A DNA stretch of 10,466 nucleotides from JAHITU01 sp964486155 (GTDB taxonomy: Bacteria > Patescibacteriota > Minisyncoccia > Phycocordibacterales > UBA12079). Position 1 is the first letter of the stretch. The number at the start of each line of letters is the position of its first letter. The position numbers and the translations under genes were made by a program. Below the pieces are notes generated by a model. That model was not told the DNA's origin. It saw nothing but the letters and a program-made list of their open reading frames with translations, and searched no databases. Positions 5,560 through 10,330 of the stretch are shown one piece after another. The stretch lies in NCBI GenBank assembly GCA_964486155.1, contig CAZAKQ010000020.1:1-10466 (forward strand). The letters are read 5' to 3'.

Positions 5560-5599
5560 AATAACAAAAAACAAGGCTTTTGCCTTGTTTTTTGTTATT
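5560..5599 (+). terminator. 18-bp perfect hairpin terminator after tRNA-Gly
   Basis: Arms 5560-5577 and 5582-5599 pair perfectly over a TTTT loop, with a T-rich descending arm. It begins 4 bp after the tRNA and ends the shared HTH gene/tRNA transcript. Confidence 0.85.
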
Positions 5600-5671
5600 A
5601 TATTGTTTTGTATAAAACAATTAATAAATTATTCTGATGCAGAGCATTGGGAAATAGTTAATTTAATAATA

Positions 5672-5704
5672 AAAGCAGGGAAGTTAATTTATTTTCCCCG
5701 CTTT
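5672..5704 (-). terminator. Terminator of the small membrane gene
   Basis: AAAGC(A)GGGAA and TTCCCCGCTTT arms pair with one bulge. On the minus strand a T-rich run follows, 16 bp after the stop at 5720. Confidence 0.6.
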
Positions 5705-5719
5705 ATATAGGCTAATTCT

Positions 5720-6001
5720 TTATTTTTTATACATTTTATATATTTCTTGTTCTTTTTCATCTGCTTCTTTTTCATTAATAAAAGAATCTATTTTTATTCG
5801 TAGAATTATTATTCCAAGCTCATTTTTATAAATCAATTTTTTTCTTCCTCCTTTTTGTTTCAGAATAACTCTATTTTTTTCGTCTACATAAGGATATTTT
5901 TGAGCTTTATAAAAAGATATAAACCATAAAAATAAACACATAACTAATAACACTACTCCTATAATTAAAACATTTATTTCATCAGGTTTGATAAAATCCA
6001 T
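5720..6001 (-). CDS. Small single-pass membrane protein
   Basis: A 93-residue protein I do not recognise. Residues 9-30 (VLIIGVVLLVMCLFLWFISF) form one strong transmembrane helix. After it comes a basic, lysine-rich segment (34-60), then a predicted strand (LGIIILRIKI) and an acidic C-terminal helix (EKEADEKEQEIYKMYKK). A short N-terminus followed by a positive cytoplasmic part suggests N-out, C-in topology. A good AAAGGAG lies 7 bp before ATG 6001, unlike the leaderless genes nearby. It stands alone with its own terminator. No catalytic motif is seen. A stress-related or envelope accessory role is possible but unsupported. Confidence 0.7.
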   Translation of the reverse strand: MDFIKPDEINVLIIGVVLLVMCLFLWFISFYKAQKYPYVDEKNRVILKQKGGRKKLIYKNELGIIILRIKIDSFINEKEADEKEQEIYKMYKK

Positions 6002-6085
6002 ACTTTTTCTCCTTTAAATATGTTGTTTGTAAGTTACAATCTGAGATAAATCTTAACAAATTAGTTGTTTAAAAGCAATCTGATC

Positions 6086-6119
6086 TTACAAAAAAGTTTC
6101 TGATGAAACTTTTTTGTAA
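6086..6119. terminator. 15-bp perfect hairpin
   Basis: Arms TTACAAAAAAGTTTC (6086-6100) and GAAACTTTTTTGTAA (6105-6119) enclose TGAT. The shape is that of a bidirectional terminator, but no gene is known to end here, so it may insulate the small membrane gene from upstream transcription. Confidence 0.5.
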
Positions 6120-6585
6120 AAATATATAAGAAAATACTATAAATTTGTGGATAAGTTCGTGGATAACTTAACAACTTGACCTTTAAAAATAAGCATATTT
6201 TGATATATTTTTGTCCTTTTAACTTTTTATATGGCTTAAAATATAGAGTTATTCTAAAAAGTCAATAAAAAGGACATTTTTGAAAAATTTATATTTTTAG
6301 TAATTTTTAATAAATATATAAGATTTATTATATATCACTTTTCTTTATTATTCTTATTGTTTTTTAAATTATACTTTAAATAACAATTACGTTACTAAGT
6401 AACCTAGTGTTTGTGTATAATAAATATAGATAAACACTATAAATAAATAAAAACTATAAAACAAAAATTCATAAAAAATATGAAAAGCATAAAAAATGTA
6501 AAAAATGATGTAAAAATGTTAGGTTAGAGTTTTTGTAAAAAATTTAAATATGTATTAAATATTTAGTAAAAAATTGTATTTAGTA

Positions 6586-6591
6586 TATAAT
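6586..6591 (+). promoter_or_regulatory. -10 box of yraN
   Basis: A consensus TATAAT lies 6 bp before ATG 6598, so the transcript would start at or about the start codon. This favours ATG 6598 over the TTG at 6574, which lies upstream of the -10 box. No Shine-Dalgarno sequence is present. Confidence 0.5.
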
Positions 6592-6597
6592 ATAGAT

Positions 6598-7059
6598 ATG
6601 ACTATATCAGAAAAAAGAAAAATAGGTAATACAGGGGAATATTTGGCTTGTCATTTTTTAAAAAAGAAAGGTTTAAAGATAAAAGATAAAAATTATACAA
6701 AAAAATGGGGTGAATTAGATATCGTTGCTATAAAGAAAAAAGGTTTTTTTAGTTCAAAAATAGAAAAAATATATTTTGTAGAAGTAAAAAGTGTTTCATG
6801 CGAAACAAAATGGGGAAGTGATCAGCAAATAATTGATAATTATTTAGTTAGTGATAATGTACATTTTCGTAAAGTGCAGAGATTAAAAAGAATCATCCAA
6901 ACTTATTTAATGGATAAAAAAGTTTCATCTGAAACAAAATGGCAATTTGATATAGTAGTTGTCTTTTTAGATTTAAAGGACATTTCTATAAAGGACAAAA
7001 ATTATCGTCATGCTGGTATGAATTATCGTATTAAATATTTTGAAGATGTGATTATTTAG
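6598..7059 (+). CDS. yraN: YraN family (UPF0102) predicted nuclease
   Basis: A 153-residue protein of the UPF0102/YraN family, whose fold is that of restriction endonucleases and Holliday-junction resolvases. The conserved signature is present: IGNTGEYLACHFLKKKG (9-25), then KKWGELDIVA (35-44) with E39 and D41, and FVEVKS (60-65), which completes the D/E-ExK-like metal site. It is longer than the usual 115-130 residues because of an extension around 70-110 and a C-terminal tail; this elongated form fits what I recall of Patescibacteria homologues. The cellular role of the family is not settled; a DNA-processing function is inferred. The words VSCETKW and VSSETKW occur twice, from similar DNA (near 6794 and 6921). 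It stands alone, ended by a 54-nt palindrome. Confidence 0.85.
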   Translation: MTISEKRKIGNTGEYLACHFLKKKGLKIKDKNYTKKWGELDIVAIKKKGFFSSKIEKIYFVEVKSVSCETKWGSDQQIIDNYLVSDNVHFRKVQRLKRIIQTYLMDKKVSSETKWQFDIVVVFLDLKDISIKDKNYRHAGMNYRIKYFEDVII

Positions 7060-7086
7060 TTATTAGATAGTTAGGTAGTTAGAAAT

Positions 7087-7140
7087 TAATTAAAAACAAA
7101 CACTATTCCAGTTAACTGGAATAGTGTTTGTTTTTAATTA
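7087..7140. terminator. 54-nt perfect palindromic terminator
   Basis: Arms 7087-7113 and 7114-7140 are exact inverse complements, 27 bp each, centred on GTTAAC, with A- and T-runs at the ends. It serves convergent yraN (+) and tRNA-Pro (-). Confidence 0.9.
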
Positions 7141-7150
7141 TCGGGAGTCG

Positions 7151-7165
7151 TCCGCCTAAGGCGGA
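7151..7165. repeat. GC-rich palindrome TCCGCC..GGCGGA, copy 2
   Basis: TCCGCCTAAGGCGGA with the upstream word GTCG. The copy at 7528-7542 shares GTCG and the trailing AA and differs at one base. One lies beyond each end of the tRNA-Pro/GIY-YIG unit. Confidence 0.7.
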
Positions 7166-7195
7166 AAAGTTACTAAGTTAGAATTATAATTAATG

Positions 7196-7268
7196 TCGGG
7201 ATGCCGGGATTCGAACCCGGAGTCGCTCCGTCCCAAACGGAGAATGTTAGCCGTTACACCACATCCCG
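7196..7268 (-). tRNA. tRNA-Pro(UGG)
   Basis: A 73-nt cloverleaf with acceptor CGGGATG/CATCCCG beginning with the C1 typical of bacterial tRNA-Pro, discriminator A, anticodon stem CTCCG/CGGAG, loop TTTGGGA (anticodon UGG, reads CCA) and T-arm CCGGG-TTCGAAT-CCCGG. CCA is not encoded. The GIY-YIG stop codon ends one base before its first nucleotide. Confidence 0.95.
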
Positions 7269-7269
7269 A

Positions 7270-7515
7270 TTATTTTGTTTTTAAAACTGCTTTTTTAATC
7301 CACTCTCTACCTTGTCCTGACTTTAATCTTTTTTCTCTTTTTATAGCTTCAGATCGAGTATTATATATCTCTTTATATATTATTTCAAAAGGACCTTTGT
7401 TTTTTGTATAGCCTGAACATCCTGAATTATGTTCAATTAATCTTTTTGTAATATTTTGAGTATGCCCAATATAGATTTGGTCTTTTTTATTTTTTAATAT
7501 ATAAACATAAAACAT
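7270..7515 (-). CDS. GIY-YIG nuclease, single domain
   Basis: An 81-residue stand-alone GIY-YIG domain, the usual length of the small UPF0213/YhbQ-like group. The signature appears as FYVYIL (2-7) and IYIG (14-17), followed by the catalytic arginine in TKRLIEHN (R25, with H29 and N30) and the acidic residue in TRSEAIKREKRLK (E57). The C-terminal SGQGREWIKKA is typical. Members of this fold cut DNA through a metal-assisted mechanism; the substrate here is unknown. No Shine-Dalgarno sequence precedes ATG 7515. Transcription probably comes from the extended -10 of the tRNA at 7591-7599. The stop TAA ends one base before tRNA-Pro, so the mRNA and tRNA should share a transcript. The flanking 30-bp tRNA duplication suggests that the gene moved here as a homing-like unit. 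Confidence 0.9.
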   Translation of the reverse strand: MFYVYILKNKKDQIYIGHTQNITKRLIEHNSGCSGYTKNKGPFEIIYKEIYNTRSEAIKREKRLKSGQGREWIKKAVLKTK

Positions 7516-7527
7516 TGGAGTTAGTCG

Positions 7528-7542
7528 TCCGCCTGAGGCGGA
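7528..7542. repeat. GC-rich palindrome TCCGCC..GGCGGA, copy 3
   Basis: TCCGCCTGAGGCGGA abuts the tRNA-Pro 5' fragment exactly: the fragment starts at 7543. It therefore marks one breakpoint of the insertion. Confidence 0.7.
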
Positions 7543-7568
7543 AATGTTAGCCGTTACACCACATCCCG
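7543..7568 (-). pseudogene. tRNA-Pro 5' fragment (nt 1-26)
   Basis: Identical to nucleotides 1-26 of the intact tRNA-Pro (acceptor 5' strand and D-arm), then cut off at a GC-rich palindrome. It lies where the original tRNA start would be relative to the promoter at 7591-7599. Confidence 0.85.
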
Positions 7569-7590
7569 ATTAATATGTTTTAACTTTTGT

Positions 7591-7599
7591 ATAATAACA
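7591..7599 (-). promoter_or_regulatory. Extended -10 promoter of the tRNA-Pro unit
   Basis: The minus strand reads TGT-TATTAT, an extended -10 about 22 bp upstream of the tRNA fragment. The -35 region is weak. This was probably the native tRNA-Pro promoter and now drives the GIY-YIG gene and the tRNA together. Confidence 0.45.
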
Positions 7600-7625
7600 T
7601 ATTCTTATTATTTTTGAAATGAAAA

Positions 7626-7658
7626 ACAAGGTAAAGTAATATTATTACAATACCTTGT
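7626..7658 (-). terminator. Terminator of the second small membrane gene
   Basis: ACAAGGTA (7626-7633) pairs with TACCTTGT (7651-7658), with a further palindrome GTAATATTATTAC inside. On the minus strand TTTTT follows. It starts 16 bp after the stop at 7675. Confidence 0.7.
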
Positions 7659-7674
7659 CCCCTGTCCATGAATT

Positions 7675-7893
7675 TTATTGAGAGTAAAAATTATGGACTA
7701 TTTTGTCAATTACCCAATCTACTTGAGGTAGATCAGATATTAGATAACAAAAAAATGAGAATCCTGCGAATGCAATCCCTAAGAAAATCAATTTTCCTAA
7801 ACCTGTCAGAATAACAGGTTTGGAAGATCTCTTTAGGTTAGTATTATTTGTCTCAACTTTGTTAAGCTGAGACCAACTCTGTGAAAAATTCAT
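7675..7893 (-). CDS. Small C-terminally anchored membrane protein
   Basis: A 72-residue protein I do not recognise. A polar, asparagine- and serine-rich N-terminus (1-29) is followed by one transmembrane helix at about 33-53 (GKLIFLGIAFAGFSFFCYLI) and a 19-residue tail (SDLPQVDWVIDKIVHNFYSQ) that could form an amphipathic helix. It has the best expression signals in the window: a minus-strand promoter at 7955-7985 and AAAGGAGG 6-7 bp before ATG 7893, with a CTCAGT/ACTGAG hairpin in the 5' UTR just upstream of the ribosome-binding site. That suggests it is a real, possibly well-expressed gene despite having no known family. Confidence 0.7.
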   Translation of the reverse strand: MNFSQSWSQLNKVETNNTNLKRSSKPVILTGLGKLIFLGIAFAGFSFFCYLISDLPQVDWVIDKIVHNFYSQ

Positions 7894-7906
7894 TTTTCCT
7901 CCTTTT

Positions 7907-7924
7907 CTCAGTAGAAAAACTGAG
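7907..7924 (-). promoter_or_regulatory. 5' UTR hairpin before the small membrane gene
   Basis: CTCAGT-AGAAAA-ACTGAG sits a few bases upstream of AAAGGAGG. It could protect the mRNA or modulate ribosome access. The stem is only 6 bp. Confidence 0.4.
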
Positions 7925-7954
7925 TAAATTTAGTTTAAGTACTTTTTACTGTTC

Positions 7955-7985
7955 ATTATAGTATCATAAAATATATATTTGTCAA
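7955..7985 (-). promoter_or_regulatory. Promoter of the small membrane gene
   Basis: Minus-strand consensus TTGACA (7980-7985), a 19-bp spacer (slightly long) and consensus TATAAT (7955-7960). It predicts a 5' UTR of about 55 nt. Confidence 0.65.
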
Positions 7986-8070
7986 GATTGTTAAAGTTGC
8001 TACTAAAAGCAGAGCAGTGTATGATTAAAGATAATTATCAAATAATTATCAAGTCAAAAATTCATAAAGC

Positions 8071-8128
8071 CTATAAAGTCAGAAAAATCGCAGAGCGATT
8101 TTTCTAAAAAAGACTTTTGACTTTATAG
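8071..8128. other. Large hairpin upstream of the MscS gene
   Basis: An 11-bp perfect stem AGAAAAATCGC/GCGATTTTTCT (8081-8091 and 8095-8105) lies inside outer arms CTATAAAGTC (8071-8080) and GACTTTATAG (8119-8128). It ends 17 bp before the MscS start codon, so it may be a leader structure or a terminator for upstream transcription. Confidence 0.5.
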
Positions 8129-8145
8129 ACTTTCGACTAATTACT

Positions 8146-9216
8146 ATGTTAAATTTTATAAATCAAATGAAGAATGCAGAATGGAATATTGAATTATGGG
8201 GAAATTCTATATTTGAATACTCCGTTGCTTTAGGAGTATTTATTTTGTTTTTAGCAGTGTTCAAAGTATTTCAAGTAATTATTTTAAAGAAGCTTAAAAA
8301 ACTTTCCAAAACAACAAGTACTGATGTAGATGACATTCTTATTGAAGCTGTTCAAAGCCTTAAACCACCATTTTATTATTTTGTATCCCTTTATCTTATA
8401 TTACCTTTTTTAACTGTTAAAGAGAGTATTTTGGGAGTTATAAAAGGACTTTTATTGATATTAATTGTTTTTCAAGTTGTTAAGTCAGTATTAATTGTAG
8501 TTGATTATATTTTTGAAAAATTAGCTAATAAAAAAGGAAATGACGGGGGAGTGAAGATGGCTTATTCATATTTAGGAACTTTTACTAAGATATTAGTTTG
8601 GGCTTTAGGATTGATGATGGTTTTGTCTAATCTTGGAGTAGATGTAACTACTTTAGTAGCAGGATTAGGAATAGGGGGTGTAGCTTTTGCTTTTGCTTTG
8701 AAAGGAATTTTAGGTGATCTGTTTTCGTCTTTTGTTATTTTCTTTGATAAACCTTTTTTAATTGGAGATAATATTCAGGTAGGAAATGTGAAAGGGGAAG
8801 TAATTAAGATTGGAATTAAAACAACCAGAATTAAATCTTCTGGAGGGGAAGAAATTGTAATGTCTAATGAATCTTTAACTTCTAAAAAAGAATTGCATAA
8901 TTTTAGAAAATTAGAAGAGAGAAAAGTTGCTTTTTCTTTTGGAGTTACCTACGAAACACCGCCTGTGAAATTAAGAAAAATTCCAAAACTAGTTAAAGAA
9001 ATTATTAGTGCTGTTAAAGAAACAAGATTTGACCGAGCTCACTTTAATCGTTTTGATGATTCAGCTTTAAATTTTGATATTGTTTATTATATGGAAACTA
9101 ATAGTTATAAAAAATATTTAGATGCTCAACAAAGAATTAATTTAAATATTTTAGAAAAATTTGCTAAAGAGGGTATAGAGATGGCTTATCCTACACAAAT
9201 AGTTTACTCAAAGTAA
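8146..9216 (+). CDS. mscS: MscS-type mechanosensitive channel
   Basis: A 356-residue inner-membrane channel of the MscS family, which opens under membrane tension to release solutes during hypo-osmotic shock. Hydrophobic helices lie at about 24-48, 76-92, 96-120 and 143-162. The pore-lining helix follows at about 168-200, with the hallmark glycine/alanine pattern VAGLGIGGVAFAFALKGILG and then the family's DLFSSFVIFFDKPFLIGDNI at 191-210. A beta-domain (GNVKGEVIKIGIKTTRIKS, about 213-231) and an alpha/beta C-terminal vestibule (about 245-350) complete it. It has one helix more than E. coli MscS (286 residues), as in mid-sized homologues. No Shine-Dalgarno sequence is visible at ATG 8146. A terminator follows at 9248. 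Its only link to neighbours is the large upstream hairpin. Confidence 0.92.
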   Translation: MLNFINQMKNAEWNIELWGNSIFEYSVALGVFILFLAVFKVFQVIILKKLKKLSKTTSTDVDDILIEAVQSLKPPFYYFVSLYLILPFLTVKESILGVIKGLLLILIVFQVVKSVLIVVDYIFEKLANKKGNDGGVKMAYSYLGTFTKILVWALGLMMVLSNLGVDVTTLVAGLGIGGVAFAFALKGILGDLFSSFVIFFDKPFLIGDNIQVGNVKGEVIKIGIKTTRIKSSGGEEIVMSNESLTSKKELHNFRKLEERKVAFSFGVTYETPPVKLRKIPKLVKEIISAVKETRFDRAHFNRFDDSALNFDIVYYMETNSYKKYLDAQQRINLNILEKFAKEGIEMAYPTQIVYSK

Positions 9217-9247
9217 GTTATTGAGATTTGTGATTTAAAATTTAAGA

Positions 9248-9279
9248 AAAATGAGTAAAGTTAAGGCTTTGCTCGTTTT
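9248..9279 (+). terminator. Terminator of the MscS gene
   Basis: AAAATGAGTAAAG (9248-9260) pairs with CTTTGCTCGTTTT (9267-9279) using two G-U pairs over TTAAGG. It lies 31 bp after the stop. Confidence 0.7.
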
Positions 9280-9294
9280 ATTTACGTAAAAAAA

Positions 9295-9303
9295 TGATAA
9301 AAT
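9295..9303 (+). promoter_or_regulatory. Extended -10 promoter of the RhuM-Fic gene
   Basis: TG-A-TAAAAT lies 12 bp before ATG 9316, giving a predicted 5' UTR of about 5-6 nt and no Shine-Dalgarno sequence. Confidence 0.45.
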
Positions 9304-9315
9304 TGGATAAATATT

Positions 9316-10293
9316 ATGAAAAAAGAAAAACAAAAAAATTTAATAATTTATCAATCTAAAAGCGGAGAAATAAAATTTCGTGGTGATTTTGACAATAATA
9401 CTGTTTGGGGAACTCAAAAACAAATTGCGGAAGTTTTTAATGTAAATGTCCGCACAATTAATGAGCATTTAAAAAATATTTATAAGACAAATGAATTAAA
9501 AGAAAAAACAACTATCCGGAAATTCCGGATAGTTCAAAAGGAAGGAAATCGTGAAATAGAACGTGAAGTTAATTTTTATAATCTTGATATGATTCTTTCT
9601 ATTGGTTATAGGGTTAATTCTAAACAAGCTACTCAGTTTCGTATCTGGGTAACAAGAATTCTTAAACAGCATTTGGTTGAAGGTTATACTATCAACAAAA
9701 AACGAATAAGTGTAAATTATAAAAAGTTTTTAGAAGCAGTATCAGAAGTTAAAGCATTGTTACCTGCTGGAAATATAGTTGATACAAAAGAGGTTTTAGA
9801 ATTGATTAACACTTTTGCGGGAACTTGGTTTTCTTTAGATGCTTATGACACTGATAGATTTCCTAAAAACAAAATTACAAAGAAACGAATTATATTTACC
9901 ACAGAAGATCTTAATCAAGCTTTGTTAGAATTTAAAAAAGAACTTTTAATTAAGAAGCAAGCGACTGAAATTTTTGGACAAGAAAGGGTTCGAGATTCTA
10001 TACAAGGAATTATTGGAAATGTATTTCAGTCTTTTTCTAAAAAGGACTTGTATCCTAGTTCTGAAGAAAAAGCTGCTCATTTACTTTATTTTATGGTTAA
10101 AAACCACCCTTTTGTAGATGGTAATAAAAGAAGTGGTGCTTTTGCTTTTGTGTGGTTTTTGAGAAAATCAGGTATTCTATATGCTAGTTTAAGCCCCGAA
10201 GCTTTAACGGCTTTAACTTTATTAGTTGCTGAATCTAATTCTAAAGATAAAGATAGGGTTACTAAGTTAATTGTTCTGTTGTTGAAAAAATAA
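9316..10293 (+). CDS. RhuM family protein with Fic/Doc domain
   Basis: A 325-residue two-domain protein of the known RhuM/Fic-Doc architecture. The N-terminal RhuM part (about 5-125) has a DNA-binding-like opening (VWGTQKQIAEVFNVNVRTI) and the characteristic YNLDMILSIGYRVNSKQATQF and RIWVTRILKQHLVEGY segments. After a linker the Fic/Doc domain (about 195-325) carries HPFVDGNKRSG at 264-274, with H264, F266, D268, N270, K271 and R272. The K at the position where AMP-transferring Fic proteins have G is the Doc-type variant; phage Doc phosphorylates EF-Tu. Transfer of a phosphate or nucleotide to a protein target is therefore likely, but the target is unknown. No Fic-inhibitory [S/T]xxxE[G/N] helix is obvious, and no antitoxin-sized gene lies between 9217 and 9315 or after it in the window. 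The RhuM part could repress its own promoter; a 25-bp palindrome lies inside the gene at 9510-9534. Confidence 0.88.
   Translation: MKKEKQKNLIIYQSKSGEIKFRGDFDNNTVWGTQKQIAEVFNVNVRTINEHLKNIYKTNELKEKTTIRKFRIVQKEGNREIEREVNFYNLDMILSIGYRVNSKQATQFRIWVTRILKQHLVEGYTINKKRISVNYKKFLEAVSEVKALLPAGNIVDTKEVLELINTFAGTWFSLDAYDTDRFPKNKITKKRIIFTTEDLNQALLEFKKELLIKKQATEIFGQERVRDSIQGIIGNVFQSFSKKDLYPSSEEKAAHLLYFMVKNHPFVDGNKRSGAFAFVWFLRKSGILYASLSPEALTALTLLVAESNSKDKDRVTKLIVLLLKK
9510..9534. repeat. 25-bp perfect palindrome inside the RhuM-Fic gene
   Basis: AACTATCCGGAA and TTCCGGATAGTT are separated by one A. It encodes the RhuM residues TTIRKFRIVQ and is more GC-rich than its surroundings. It may be an internal operator or an RNA hairpin, or chance. 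Confidence 0.7.
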
Positions 10294-10330
10294 GAATCTA
10301 AAGTTAAGTGCTTTGAATTGGTTGTTTTTG

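Larger units (their letters stand above)
6002..6597. other. AT-rich intergenic region with DnaA boxes
   Basis: No gene is seen. It holds a 15-bp perfect hairpin at 6086-6119; a perfect DnaA box, TGTGGATAA (6146-6154), and a one-mismatch copy, CGTGGATAA (6158-6166), 12 bp apart in the same orientation; an inverted pair TGTCCTTTT (6212-6220) and AAAAGGACA (6268-6276); the palindrome GTTACTAAGTAAC (6391-6403); and a 15-codon frame at ATG 6480 with no visible ribosome-binding site. DnaA boxes combined with TGTCCTTT words also occur at 2360-2440. Confidence 0.4.
7243..7572 (-). mobile_element. GIY-YIG unit inserted at tRNA-Pro
   Basis: A perfect 30-bp direct repeat (7243-7272 and 7543-7572, exactly 300 bp apart) flanks the nuclease gene. 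The repeat comprises tRNA-Pro nucleotides 1-26 plus four upstream bases. Between the copies lie the GIY-YIG gene and a TCCGCC palindrome. The right copy is a dead tRNA start and the left copy belongs to the intact tRNA. I infer that insertion within the tRNA gene was accompanied by re-creation of its 5' part, a self-preserving arrangement. Tandem duplication by unequal recombination is an alternative, but it would not explain the coding insert. Confidence 0.65.

Noticed and set aside
6574..6597. Upstream TTG start for yraN
   Set aside because: It precedes the TATAAT at 6586-6591, so it would lie outside the predicted transcript; the family motif begins naturally after ATG 6598.
6794..6945. 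Repeated GTTTCATNNGAAAC words in yraN, also seen reversed at 6096-6109, as an inserted palindromic element
   Set aside because: The encoded VS-ETKW segments fit what I recall of YraN homologues in this group, so an inserted element is not needed to explain them.
7193..7411. 72-codon plus-strand frame starting at tRNA-Pro
   Set aside because: It is antisense to tRNA-Pro and the well-supported GIY-YIG gene.
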